Source: Seriola aureovittata (lineage: Eukaryota > Chordata > Actinopteri > Carangiformes > Carangidae). From it: a stretch of DNA of 64,000 bases. The position numbers and the translations under genes are program-made. Where the stretch lies: NCBI RefSeq assembly GCF_021018895.1, contig NC_079379.1, positions 22,190,276 to 22,254,275 of the forward strand. The letters are read 5' to 3'. The notes below the pieces were generated by a model that saw nothing but the letters and a program-made list of their open reading frames with translations, was not told the DNA's origin and searched no databases. This document shows positions 50,975-63,910 of this stretch, in pieces. Every line of letters starts with the position of its first letter. Positions within the stretch are counted from its first letter, which is position 1.

Positions 50975-51577
50975 GATGAGTTGAGTTTGCAGCTCCAGTG
51001 AATCCTCCACCTCAAGGAAAAACTTAAAAATCTGGCTGCCCCTAAACTGCTGCTGCCCTCCTCCCCCTCCCAGCCGCTCCCATTGGTGTCAGCTCAGCTG
51101 GGAACACTGACTGACATCTCCAGTCTCAATCTGGGGAGGATGAAAAGGCAACGTCCTCATGACATGATTCAATGTGGAAGGAGCATATTTTGCAGGTAGG
51201 CGTAGGTGTCACTGTGTGCCACAACTGCTAGCTGCTGCGTGTGTGCTCAAAAAAAGAAAAAAGAAAGGCCGGAAATTAATACTCAGACATTATTCCTTTT
51301 ATTAACATTCAACTCCCTCTGCAGAACACAATAACAGACAAAGGACGATCACCAAAATATAGTGATAAGTGGCAAAATAATTCTCCTTCAAGGAATATCA
51401 AGATCTGTCAAATCAAACTTAATATAACCACACTTCAGACAGAGTGCCCTTAACAGGAATCCACTAAGCCAGCCCTGCAAATCATGTGATAGCATAATCT
51501 AGCATTTGCTCAAACCCTCCCCAAATGCTGTATTAGGCTCTCTGTTGTTAGAATTACAATGCCAAATCCTTACAAAG

Positions 51578-51617
51578 GGGGGAGGGGGGGAGGGGGGGAG
51601 AAGAGAGAGAGTGAGTG
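51578..51617. repeat. G7A-type tract and (GA)n
   Basis: Runs of six or seven G separated by single A, then GA repeats. Confidence 0.8.
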
Positions 51618-52648
51618 GCCGGAGTTATCGAGTTAAATGAGTCAGAGTATGACTTTGAGAGGATGTGACTGGCATCCTTACTATCTCCAAATTAGATTCT
51701 CTAATGATCAAAGGGCTTTTCTCTTAATAACGTCGCTATAACCATCTGGAGGAGCCAACTTTCACTACCTCAGAGTGGAGTAGCATGCAATCTGCAGTCA
51801 GACTCACTATTTATATTCTCAGCTCATGCATGTGTGTATGTATTCTTAGGAGAACTATAGTTAAAAAAAAAAAAAGAAAAAAGTACGAAGTGAAACGACA
51901 CAGTTTAGTACTCCAACATGGTCTTGTGATTTTTCCTCTCAAATGAAATGTTTACATCAGTCACGAGTGACTGAACAGCCTTTATTATCTGTAATCTATT
52001 TAACCTTGAATCATCGCTTACTTCTATTTCTGTCTCTTTGCAGCTCTGCTGTGACAAAGACAACAATCCTGCATTGTTTCATTCTGGAGTGGGAGCTTTG
52101 CTTTGTTCATTTCAGACACTGTGTACAGGAGTATTTTACACTCCAGCATCTGTGCAAAACTGAACATAAACAGCACACACTGTACTGTACAACAGCTTGC
52201 ACCTATAGATGTAATTATGCTGTACTTCATTTAGATCATTCTGAGCATGAGAGTGCTCATACATTTCACCAATACCTTTATTTTGAAAGGTTAATTTGAT
52301 TTAAATAGTCCCTTTTGTTTTGTTAACTTATCATTGTGGAGTCTCTTTACAAAAGCACACATGCCCAATGCTGACCACACATACAATAGGTCAGACCCCA
52401 AGCTTGCATGCAGCAGCAGCAGCAGCACATATGATGTATAAATGTCTCCAAACTAAATCCATCCTCATTCAGCCTGACAGCGCTCTGATCACCCAGCAGG
52501 CTACAGTAGCAGCTTCCTCTGCTGTAATGTACAACAACGAGCATCCCCGGTCCTCTCATGAATCCTCTCATGTTCCCCACACATGCGGACAACAATCATC
52601 CGGCTGAAGCGGGCGGAGGGTGTCACATGTAGAATAAAGCAGCCTCAC

Positions 52649-52831
52649 CTTAGCAGTGATGAAAGTCTGGTATCCACAGAGGGGCTCGGGTCCAGCCTTT
52701 ACTCAGTAAATCGCTGTTTGCGGATGGATGCGCGGTTTGCAATGTTTATATCACCGCTTCTCCTGCTGCTGCTGCTGTTGCCATGGTTATTCATCCAGAC
52801 CCTGCATGTTCTGCAGTCCCCCCCTCTCTTT

Positions 52832-52863
<32 letters not shown>

Positions 52864-53100
52864 GTTCTCTCTCTATGTCTCTCTCTCTCCTGACGGGGAT
52901 TTCAATTTGGGAAAGTGCAGCAGCGTCTGTCGCGGGATCTCGCTGTGTGCTTATCCTCCGGGTCCGCCCCGCGTTTTGCACACAATACATACAGACAGTG
53001 GATAGTTAGGGGGAATATTAATAGTCAGCACCCAGTCAGTAGCCTATGTGTGTGTCTTGCTGCTGCTGCTGCTGCTGCTGCACTATAGTGTGTGCGTCCA
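52649..53100 (-). other. fam135b: Candidate non-coding first exon of fam135b
   Basis: Coding exon 1 begins at a splice acceptor, so an upstream exon must exist. The best donor in a CpG-rich setting is GCTAAG|gtgagg, with the exon ending at 52649. The 5' limit is unknown; the end given here is only an outer bound inside the CpG-rich block. A (CT)n tract (52838-52863) and a (TGC)8 tract (53058-53081) lie in the block. Intron 1 would then be about 6.4 kb. Confidence 0.4.
53058..53081. repeat. (TGC)8 trinucleotide array in promoter block
   Basis: Eight TGC units 30 bp from the CRE palindrome; a second CAG-type array lies at 52410-52427. Confidence 0.85.
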
Positions 53101-53140
53101 GCGGGCGAGCTGACGTCAGAGCCTGCCCCCTAAAAGCTGA

Positions 53141-56100
53141 AGTGAACCGTGCAGTCTGAAATTACCATGCGAAGAAACAAAGGGTGAATGTTATGCAAAC
53201 AAAACATTAATGCACTAACAAACGCGCGGGTGTCACGTGACTTGGAAGGCCATGGCAGATTAAGAGCGAGTATCCAATCATACTATAGTAACCAGGAAAG
53301 TACAGGGAGCAACACAATGTGTGATGAGCCACCAAATAACCAGCACTTTTAATTTATGTGCAATCACATTAGCTCTGGTTGATAATTGACATGGTCATAG
53401 CTGGTTCATTGTTGAGTTGCCAACTTCAAATTTAAACAGTGGACGATATAAAGCTCTGTAAAACTTTCAGGGTTTTGTCCATGGGAGCTCTGTCTGAAAA
53501 GATTTATGCCTGTAGGTTGAGCTATAATTTACTATAGAGTCATAAAATGCAACAGTAAATGTAACTCTTCCAAAATCACTCCCAAAGTGATCAGAATCAA
53601 TGTCAATGAACTTTAAAAGCAAAACGGCTTCATGTCACAAGATACAAGGTCAAGGCTGGACTACTCACATGTCTGTGCAGGAACTGTCCTGGTGGCTGAG
53701 AACCGCTGGGGCACCGAAAGCTTCAGGCTCACTGTGTGTCAACAGGCTGATGCTGGTTTGAATTCAAACTTTATGTGGGAACATGCAGGGGATATCAACT
53801 GACATGATATGAATTGATTAAAACAGAGCAACTCCAGTTTGCATATCTGGATTCATGTTTCTGGCCCCCCAACCTCTGAGGGAAACATTTGGCTGTTTAG
53901 CCGATTGATAGCTTGCTGTGTTCACCAGCTAGTTGTTAAGTTTGACTGTCTTTTGATGCTGGGCAGGACGTGTACAGTGGGTTTTAACGTCTTACGGCCC
54001 ACGGGCCCGTCCATGGTCCCATTAGAAGGTTCTAAAGGTGTTCTGAAGGAATAAACTCTTCAACGTTTGTCAATATAGACAGGCTGCGCTAGCATCCTGT
54101 ACCTTTTAGACATGTAGAACTCCGATTCTCGCTCCATTCCTCCGTTGTGTATATTCCTTTAGTCAGTAACAATCCACAGATCACGAAAATCGAAAGGGTT
54201 CCTTATAAAAGTATTCCAGGTTGTGAATAACCTCATGAGAAATCCAAAGCACATGCCCGAGCCATTTTTTTTTTTTACAGGCGAGGACTCGAAAATACTA
54301 AAAAATACCATGTATGAGCTGATGTAGTTTAAGTTGGGTTGTAGTCACATGCAAAACAGTTATTCTGTTATAAGCTTATTACATTTACATATGCAAATGA
54401 GTGAAGGTTTGAAACAGGTGGGCTCTAAGAGGATAAATTATTTAACCTTGATTTCCCTGAAAATAGCTGTCTGCTGCTAGAAACAAGGTCATTAGAGCAG
54501 TGAGGTTGAAGTTGTGGATTACAAAACCAAAAATGAGCTGAATGAGCTGAAAGATGCTAAAATACTCTATAGGGCTGAGGCAAATTGCAGTTGTGTGATG
54601 TGTTTCACATTTACACATATTTCCTATTACTAGTATAAAAGATATTGATAATGGCAATTTTCTGAATCCCTTCTATCATCTGATCTTGACACCCTCTTCA
54701 TTATTTGCTCATTTTAATTTATTGCCTGTTCTGAATACTATAAAATTAGGTTTTGTTTGCTAAAATGACCACAAAGTAAATGTAGGTATTCCGGCACTGA
54801 AAATTTAGACATATTGCATAGAGAGCCCAGCATCTTACTTCTGCCCCTTTTGCCCCTGGACCACCTAGCAGGTTAATGCAGTGAAAGCTGGTGTCAATGT
54901 CAGTTGTAAAAAAAAATATGTTCACAAGGTGTGAAGTCAGAAGTTATTTTATTACTGTGACATTTAAAGATAAATCCGCATGAAGGAGCTTGACTGTGAA
55001 GATGTTATACATTATCTTATACATGACACAATGCTTGACAAAAAAAGACTTAAATTTAAAAAATAATCCTTTTGTATTTTTGTTACACCATTTTAGGAAT
55101 CTAAGTAGTAAAAGTGTCCAGTGTGTACATTTTATTACTGAAGAAACAGTAAATCACAGTGCTTTCACACATGCACTGCAAAGCTGAACCCAGAGGAGCT
55201 GCATGTGAAAGTGCAAATGTCCGAATCAGTTGAACTGGACATTAACCAGACTTTACCCTGCTAGCTCCCTAGTACCAAGTCCATGTAATTGAACTGATGT
55301 GTGAACAGAGTATTGCCTGCAGAATTCACAGCGAGCAAGTGAGAGTGTTGAGGATGAAGAAGACGCCAACAAAAATTAGATCCGGGAACCTCTGCCAGTA
55401 AGAGTTGACACCAAAATCGTCAGAAAAAATTCAAGGAATGGAAAGATGTGCCGTAAACAAAATACTGTGATTTCATCAGTGTACGTTTTACATCATGTGC
55501 TGCCTCGTCCTTCTACCCAGGTGCCACCGCCCACATAAACCAAACATAGTATTTCCAGAAGGTGAGAACGTGTCTGACACGGACGCTCTCCTGTTGTGTG
55601 CTACAGGTGAGAAAGGGCAACACCAAACAATGTCCAGACCTGATTTTCCAGAAGTTGTCCAGAGTTCATGTGAACAGCTTCGGTTAAGTAACAACAGAGA
55701 GACAACCATTAGCCAGCGCTGACTCCTTTGTTCCTGGCAGACAGGTACTGCAATTAAAATGCCATCTGTCGTGGTTAAACAACTCCACACAGACTAATCA
55801 CTTGTCAGATAAGGCAGAGGTGAGGATTACATAACAAATGAATAAAAATGTCCATGACCTATAAGCCGTTGTCTATGGTAACTGTGTGTTTAAAACAGTT
55901 ATCAAAAGTAGGAAATTAGTTTCCTCTTTCAGGTCATTTGGTTCTTTTGTGTCTCTGATTGACCAAGTGAGCCCAGGACGACTGTTTTCCTCCTGTGTTC
56001 CCAGCTTCACCTTCTGCTTAAAAAACCCAAAGTCAATTGCTGCTTTCTCTCATGGCGTTCTGCCATAAGCTCCGAGCACTCTTGATTAAGAGAGGAGCGC

Positions 56101-58862
56101 TATTGATTTTTTTTTTCTTTTTCAGACGGTTGCCAGAGCCCAGATGACCATATAGTCTATAAAAAAAATAAAAAAAACTGGCAGAAATTTCAAAGAGGTT
56201 ACACAGCAAGGACACCAATTTTCACACAGCCTAATATCAAAGTTAGACGAGGATTTCTGAGCTGTGAAAGTAAAGATAACAGTGATCGCTGTGGTTATGC
56301 TCTATTATCTTCATAACAGGGCATAACCACCTCTTTTAATCGATGCATTACGGTCATCAGTTGTCTCTGGTGATGTAATGTGGGGGACGCAAAACTTACC
56401 CTGAACTCAGCTTATACTGTCATTAGGACTTCTAAAAAACGAACATAGTGCCCAGACAAATACAAGAACGCTATTGCTCCCATACAGGGCAAAAACAAGT
56501 CAATGAATGGTTTGATGAGTATGAAAATGATGTGAATCAAGATTCACTGAGGTGCTACGATGGTGGCTAATGTTGCTAAAGTCTATATACATGTAGATAT
56601 TATCAGTTTGCTAGGTTTTCTACCTGAGCTATGGTCACACACGGTTTGTCAATTTCTCAATGGAAATTAAACAAGCTAAATTTAAAGAGAGGTAGAGTAT
56701 GTTAGATGTGTGCTAACTGCACTCTCACCCTGTCAGACTCCACAGGGGTGGTTGGTGGTTGCTTGTTCACTTTAAAATTTAACCAGGCTGCTGCCCATTT
56801 GGATTTCTAGTCCAAAGAACTAACACTACAGTGAGCAATAAACCAAAACCCCCAGTGTTAAAACATACGCACTGCACCTAGTAGTTAGTTAATAGGCTGA
56901 TTGCCTGCTTTCCTTTATTACCTTACTGTTTAGCTGGTTAGCTAACAACACTGTTCACTGCTCAGGTTACTGAGATGAATTTAAAGCTTCGGTGTGTGAG
57001 AGCAGAGATCAGAGCCACAATAACCTCAGTTTAGAAACAAATCATCCTCGTTCGACCACAAACACTTATTTTATAACCTCATAAAATACTCAAAGCCTTG
57101 ACTGCAACCAAAACTCAATCAGTGTGCAAAGGTGGCACTTCCACACAGTCTAAAATTTCAGTGGACCACAGCTTGTTATTGTAGCTCTGTGACCACAGCA
57201 CTCCTGTTTTTACATCTCCACAACAGTATCAAGCTGTACTCTAACCAGAGGGCCTTATGTGACTCCAGGTCACAAGAGTGCTAGTCATGCGGTGGGCCGC
57301 ATGGATGAATAATCGCAAACTGTTTTTCTCTTTCCCTCTTTCCCTTGCTCCGTTTGTGTCTCCTCTCTCATTGTGAGCATGAGCTCTCAATTATCAAGGC
57401 TGGACACATGATCTCTCCGCCAGATCTCAGAGGAGGCCCAGTTACTGTATCATGTTTCCTTATAGCTCTCTTTAGACAGCCACTGCGGTGCAGCTACACA
57501 AACAATCAATTCATATAATATGATACAGAAACAAATACTTTATCCTCGACCTTTATATTATTGGTTGTAGTAAATTGCAGAGTATCAGCTGACTGTGAGG
57601 TTATTGATCCCTAATATCAATAATTCAAGATTTACACACAGTCTTTTTTTTCATGGGAAATACTCAACCCAGATAGCAAAATGAAACTTCGGGCCAAACA
57701 TGCCTTGGTGCTCGGCCCAAGTCTGGCTCATATACTTCCACATCTGGGCAGATTTTGTGCGTGTGCACCAGATTTGGTCCAGATGTGGAAGTAGCATCTG
57801 ACAATCATGCTGTATATGGGCCAGATTCGGGCCGTGGAACCGGGCGTATACTCGGCCAGAAGAAAACAAACAAGGCCTAAGTATAGGCCAGATTTATTTT
57901 GCTATCTGGGCTGTTGCATGCTCCCTTGTAAACATATGTCCAAGTCGAGACTGTTAATATTCTCCTGAGCATCAGTAGTGATCACTATTTCACGTTAAAA
58001 TTGCTTTTCCTTTAAAGCAGGTGTCGCGGAAACCCTGCAGCACACTCATGCACTTCAAACACAAATGACATTTGCTTCAGAGAGATCTGTACACACGACA
58101 AAGCGGTATGGTTCTGTACCATCGGAGCTGACAAAGTTGGACGTCTAACAAATGTCAAAATGTCTGCACGGGCTAAAGAGAGTAGGAGTAAACGAAAATG
58201 CCACAGAGTACTTTCTGATTTGGGTTAATGTGACACTCCTGCAAGTAAATCATCAGCACATTTTTTAGGGTTCTCAGCGCTCCTGAAGTGCAGCAAAAAT
58301 CACAGTTCAAACACCATAAAATCAATTACATAACATGCAGGATGCATAAACAGCACGTCTGCCTGAGGCCCCTCAGGTAATAACAAGGCTAAATTCGCGT
58401 CAACACTACAGGCCGACATGCATTCTTCAGCTACACTGATGAGCACACGTGATTATGAAATCCACATTTCATCACTCACTGGCTATAATTATTAAGAGAA
58501 TTACATACAGGTGGCACATGTTATTAGGAGGCACTGTGAAAGAAGAAGCAGAGAGGGGGGTTACACATGGAGGCCCGTGGGCTTCTGCATCTTTTTAAGT
58601 GTTGGTAATAAAAAAAAAAAAGTAGTCACCACCTCCTGAAGAACTCCTGGCCAATGGGAACCCATTGAACAAACTTTTATGTGTCCTCAGAAAATGCTTG
58701 AGCATCCCCTGCACTGCTTGCCTCAGTCAGTCCTCAACATGCGCAGGTAGGACTGACTTCAGGGAGGGAATTTCACACACGAGGCTCCATCTGCTCCTGC
58801 ATCTCACCGCTGTGCCTCCTTGCTGAGCCTTTCTGTCTCCTGTCACGGAGAGGGAGTGAAAC
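53141..58862. other. Intergenic region between divergent transcripts
   Basis: No coding exon was recognised. The only defined element is the MITE at 57668-57910. The 250 bp before 58863 would be the 5' UTR or promoter of the plus-strand candidate gene. Confidence 0.45.
57668..57910. mobile_element. MITE with 15-bp perfect terminal inverted repeats
   Basis: The left end CCCAGATAGCAAAAT (57668-57682) is exactly the reverse complement of the right end ATTTTGCTATCTGGG (57896-57910), giving a 243-bp element. The interior has further GGCCAGAT/ATCTGG-type inverted motifs (ATGGGCCAGATTCGGGCC, CACATCTGGGCAGATT). It has no coding capacity. No clear target-site duplication flanks it, so the superfamily is undecided. 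Confidence 0.75.
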
Positions 58863-58891
58863 ATGGCCTTCCGCTACTCTGGTTTGACGAG
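58863..58891 (+). CDS. Candidate first coding exon of a divergent plus-strand gene
   Basis: The start context is GAAACATGG, followed by nine full codons reading MAFRYSGLT and a split Arg codon, then a donor ACGAG|gtaaat. It joins in frame to the candidate exon at 62791. The join gives MAFRYSGLTREHPS ahead of a signal-peptide-like core. The support is the in-frame match and good splice sites; there is no homology evidence. The gene would be transcribed away from fam135b. Confidence 0.35.
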
Positions 58892-61800
58892 GTAAATATC
58901 TCATGTTGAATTTCTGTCAGGGTTCTTCATCTTTCTGCGCTTTTTTTTTTCTTTTTTTTTGTAGTTTCCATAACAACGAAGACTCATTTAAGATTGGGTG
59001 TTCACTAATAGTTTCTAATCTTCATTTAGGAAGAGGAAACATCTACATTTCCCTCTGACTGATAACTCAGGGACTTGATGGGTGCAACAGGATCTTTAGC
59101 TTAGCGTAGATTAAAGAAGATGCCCATTTGCCTTTTAATCTGGCCCACACACGCACACACATGCAGCACATAAACCTCCAGTGGATGACATTTTAACAAA
59201 GTAAAAGGGAAAAAAGCTCTCAAGTGATAAACACCAAGCTTCCGGTCTTTAGCCCTCCAGTGTTTTCCAGTCAGGAAAAAAAGCCTGAATTCATGAATTC
59301 ATATTCGACTAACAGCCTCATCTACTGCTCGAAATCTTTGTGCGTCCACAGTCAGTTTTAACATGGCTGAACTGTACGGCTGGTTGCTGTACGCTCAACA
59401 GTGATCCATTTTGGGTTGATTAAGACAAATGAGAAATGATGTCGGGAGCGTTGGCTCACTGTGCACCATAAGAACATCACAACATGGGTGGCAGCAAAAA
59501 GAAAGTCCCATCAAATGCTGATGAATGTCAGGAATTAAAGAGGATGACATGTCATTACCTAATCGACTGACTGATTACATGAAGGGGACATTTACTGGAA
59601 TATATGGGGATTTTTTTTTTTTGTCCTGTGATGTTTCATTTGGAAGTATTTTCTTCACTTCTGAACTGTTGCAGCGTCTCTCTGTGTGTAACCACAGCTC
59701 TTTAATCTTGGAGGATGCACATTACACACAATTATATTTACAGTAAATGTAATTACTGGTGCTGGTTTGATGACGTTTCATGTCAGTGTAGGGGCAAACA
59801 AACACTTAGGAAGCCCCGTGAGCCTTCGTTAAGACAGCTGTCTACTTTTCAAATCCTTCTGACGGCTTTCATGTCATTACTTACAGCGACAATTTACCCA
59901 TGTGGATTTATTTGTCTAATACACAAAGGACTTGAAGCAATTGTCTTTGCAAATTGTTACCTGCATCAGTCTAAATGTGAAGACTAATGCAACCTGAAAA
60001 CCTCAACAATCATTTTGTGCCAAACGAACAAGCAACACCTCTGTTAATTTTTTAATCCTTCTGTCTCCTTCTGCTCTTTCCTTCACAATCGTTGTGTACA
60101 GAATTATAAGAGCTGCTATTATGTGAGGAGATCCTTCATGGGAAACCAGTAACAAAATCATTTTTGATTTGCTTCATGGACATAGTTATCTGTCTTACAA
60201 GAATAATTTCACACACTGGGAAATACATTTATCTGCTATCGGCACCACTCTCATATCTGTCTGTTGAATAGGAACCTCCAGTCAGGAGCTGGTTTCACAG
60301 TGATGGACTTTTTTTTAATCAAACTAATAGTCAGAAATCTAAATTCATCCAGTGCACAAAGTTGTTAAGTTCTTGAACATCTTAACTAGGACTAATTTGC
60401 CATGAAGACTGGCACTAAAAACACGGCTGACCAAGCAGCTGCAGCAAACCACTCACCTCCATTCCCTGCAACAGAGAATGTTTTCCCCTCTGGATTTTAC
60501 TGGCAAAACTTATGAAAGCATAAAATATCTGAGATGCTGTGAGATGCCTCGTAATGTGGCAGTACCTCTGTCAACTCGTCGAAACAAAACGAAACTCACT
60601 GCAATATTTATGTCTATTTCCAGTGAGTAACTGCTGTATCTAAATGGTTTCCTTTCTTATTGCTTACTCATCAACATTGTTAGCTAACCATAAATTATGA
60701 CCCATGTTTTTCTTCCTTTTGTGCTTTTACGCCACAGTTCAGCGTTAATGTTTAAACTGTAATTATGAGCAGCTGAGCAGGAAAACCCATTCATGTTTGT
60801 AATTCTGAGTTGGAGGGACTTTATGGCACCAACAGTGTCTCCCACTTGATAAAAATAACTGCAGACATGTTAACAAACCGTTGGCAGAACAGCTGGAAAT
60901 GTACCAACGCTGGCAATTACATTAAAATACAATCCAGTATTCACACCAATACAATCAGTTGAGCTCATTTTATAGGAGCTGTACACTGTTGGGATCTTGT
61001 TTGACTTGCTAATGAACTGCGACAAATACAAAACACAAGAATAGTAGCTAATTTATGCTGTTTATCTGCTATGACTACATGGTTAGCAATTGGGCTAACC
61101 AACTTGGAATAAGGCATGAACACTCCCCAGTTGGAATAAGATGTATTTTTTCCTGTTCCTCCGATTGTGTCAACGTTGTGTGAATGCAGCATTAGCTTAG
61201 CTTAGATAGTTTGTAAATTTTAGGGGTTAAACGGTGAAGGCTTCCTTTATTTCACATCACATCCGTGACATGCATCAGTAGATGGATCGGCGTGAAGGGC
61301 AGCGAGTCCCTCTGGGGCTCTGAGGAAGGTCCTTTAAGTGAAGGGCATAATGTCAGAGCGCAACGCCTCCTCTGAAGAGACCTTGCTGACCTAGCCATTA
61401 GTCCTGTCTCTGACTGTGCGCACACACATGCACATACTTCTCAAGCTAACCTACACATTTGCAGAAGAGTTCACACACTGGGGATGGGCCGTGCCAACCT
61501 CTACATCATTCATTTTCCAGACTGACGAGCTACAACCTTTGCCTTTGGAAAAGAGTCCTCGCTATCACTATCTGTCATGTTGATGATGGGTTTGGGACTG
61601 CTGTGCAAAGCTGTCACTACTCAGAATACATAAAGAAAACTAAAGACGAAGTGTGTGATAATGCAAGTGAAAGTGTGGATATAATGTAAGACTGCTTAGA
61701 TAAGTGCACCGCTGTGTAAGATCACTTGGAAAAGGCTGCATGATATTGCTGTCATTTATCATCCACCTTGTCCAGTGTGTAATAGTATTCATACAGCTCT

Positions 61801-61956
61801 TAGGTTACTTGAGTGGAGGCACATCTCCACTTCCAATGCAGGCAGTGGCAAATAATATACCCTTCATTATGTATTCAGTATTCAAAACAATTCATTTAAA
61901 AATTTAAAACAATCCCAACTCAGTATCCACTTATTAGTTTTTCTAGGGCTCAGGCT

Positions 61957-62346
61957 TTAAAGGTCCCATATTGTATAAAGGTAGATTTCCATGTGTTGTT
62001 TGATTATAGATCAGCTCTAGATTCTATATTAATAATGTGAAAGTATCAAAGCCTCAGTCCACAGAAAATGCACACAGGCTGTATTCAGAAACGGGGCCTT
62101 AAAACCAGCCGTCAGGACTTCTGGAACTTTGTGATGTCACAACAAAGCAGTGACCGACCTCAGTCATGCCCTCAAGCCCCGCCCACCTGGACCTAACATC
62201 CAAACCTTGCAGGATTTGGTTTCTCTGAGTGTTTTACCTGAAATCTCTTATATTTTTTTAGGATCACTCAGAAAACAGTCAGGTCAGTGAGCCAATCAGA
62301 AGAGAGGAGGCTCTGAGTCTCTCTTCTGATTGGCCCATCAACCTGT
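61957..62346 (+). repeat. Dispersed repeat family A, copy 2 (opposite orientation)
   Basis: It starts TTAAAGGTCCCATATTGT, then ACTTTGTGATGTCACAACAA, CAAACCTTGCAGGATTTGG and the hairpin GAGCCAATCAGAAGAGAGG ... CTCTCTTCTGATTGG. It lies between the two candidate exons of the divergent plus-strand gene. Confidence 0.7.
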
Positions 62347-62790
62347 TGAGATGACCAGATTAGCTAACTAGCACTAGTTCCATGGCTCGATTTCCTCCAA
62401 AATTAACTGAAGCTTTACTTGGACTTGTGCATGACACACCATGTGGGGCTGGACTCGCACGCATCACAAACACAGTAGAAATAGTTGAGTTGTTTGTATC
62501 TGCATTTTTTCATTTCTAAAAAGTTACATCAAACAATTGTTCCACCTCCACTTGGCCTTTGCTGTCATATCCTATTTACAGTCATCCTTACTGGGATGCA
62601 AAGCCAGCACATTTTGAAGGAACAGTGAAAACATTTTCTGTCTCCTCGTGTGCTCAGGATGAGCAAAGTAGTACTTTGCCGGTGACCTCTGTTATCCCAG
62701 TGGTGTTATATTGATTCACACACACAAGAAACTGTCAAAGAGAATTAGATGCATGACTGAATTCTGATTTTCTCCATCATTCCTGAACAG

Positions 62791-62867
62791 AGAGCATCCA
62801 TCGATGTCGGCGTACTTCCCTGTCTGTACGGCTCTGCTGTCCCTCCTCCTCGCTCCGGCACTCGGAC
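62791..62867 (+). CDS. Candidate signal-peptide exon, gene continues beyond the window
   Basis: The acceptor ttcctgaacag follows a pyrimidine-rich stretch; the donor is GGAC|gtaagt, a near-perfect consensus. An internal ATG at 62804 gives MSAYFPVCTALLSLLLAPAL then Gly: a short polar start, a hydrophobic core and a small-residue cleavage site, typical of a eukaryotic signal peptide. The remaining exons are not seen in the next 1.1 kb and probably lie past 64000. A collagen gene (COL22A1) neighbours FAM135B in mammals, but orientation and sequence here do not let me name the gene. The real start could be this ATG or the one at 58863. Confidence 0.45.
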
Positions 62868-63708
62868 GTAAGTCACCCGCAGCGCAACGCACGATCACAA
62901 AATCACAAAATCAGTGTACCGTGTGCATCGCATGAAAACCACCATTACCGTGCGTCTGTTTGTCTTGCAAACACAGACAAAGTGGAACCAGGTTAATGTT
63001 AACGGCGGCTTGTTGACTGTTGCTAGGTCATTCTCTTTATCAGAACTCACAAAGCTAAAGGGCCAGGAATAGCAGACACACTGTACTGGCCTGTGTCGTA
63101 GGATTAAATCAGATTAAATGTCCCCTCTGATAATCACAACAAACCCATTCTCTGCTGCTGTTTGGAGGACACAATAAATCTAACATGAATGCTCAGCGAG
63201 TGCCAGATAAGGTAGATGTGCAAATTCACAGCACACACATGGAACTGCATGTGACATCTTAATTGTGGTTCGTCTCCCGCTCGTTGCACTAATGACTGGC
63301 TTTTCTGAGCGCAACGCCGCGGCAGACAGTAACTTTAACAACTTGAGGCCCACATGCACAGTCAGATAAGTGTTTAGTGGTAGTAAATATGGGATTATAA
63401 ATACCGTCTCACCACTTTATCTCATTTCTCAGCAGTTTTGTGGGATGTGGGAACAGCTTCCAGATGTGTTGTGTTCACGCTGCTCACGGTAAATGAGCTG
63501 ACTCAGGTTATTGACTGGGGAGGCCCTCGGGCTGTCACCACGCTCGCTTCATTGAGTTCCTTTTCTTTCTTTTCTTTTTTTTATTAGAGGCTTTTCCCCC
63601 CTTCACATCTGTACGGTTGAGACTCAAGGATAGCGCCCTCTTCTGACACACTCCAGGAATTGATTTTCCACTGCAAGAAAAATGCCAATGACAGTGAAAT
63701 CTGAAGTC

Positions 63709-63910
63709 TAATTAGATTAGATTAGATTAACTTTATTAATCCCACAACTGGGAAATTCATTTACCACAGCAGAAAAATAAACATCTATAGAGTAAACATC
63801 TATGGAAACATACATCAAAAATACACCAAATATACACTAAAAAATACAATATACACAATACACACGATATGTACATGAAAAAGTTCAAGTTCAAATGCCA
63901 AACAGTCCGA
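63709..63910 (-). mobile_element. LINE 3' end, minus orientation
   Basis: The tandem tail (ATTAG)n at 63709-63730 is followed by CTTTATTAATCCCACAACTG and GGAAATTCATTTACC, the reverse complement of a fish LINE 3' hairpin/AATAAA end. An AT-rich 3' UTR-like stretch follows. The right limit is not defined. Confidence 0.6.

Larger units (their letters stand above)
52580..53140 (-). promoter_or_regulatory. CpG-rich promoter region of fam135b with CRE
   Basis: Local CpG density is clearly higher than in the surrounding introns. A complete CRE palindrome TGACGTCA is at 53111-53118 beside GC-rich sequence (GCGGGCGAGC, GCCTGCCCCC). The position, upstream of the candidate exon 1 donor, fits the fam135b promoter. 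No TATA box stands out. Confidence 0.45.

Noticed and set aside
51943..52299. Plus-strand frame of 118 codons in presumed intron 1
   Set aside because: The composition is AT-rich and residue usage is random-like; no acceptor, donor or known motif was found.
57651..57869. 72-codon minus-strand frame starting MFSSGRVYARFHGPNLAH
   Set aside because: It lies almost wholly inside the MITE and reflects its repeated GGCCAGAT words.
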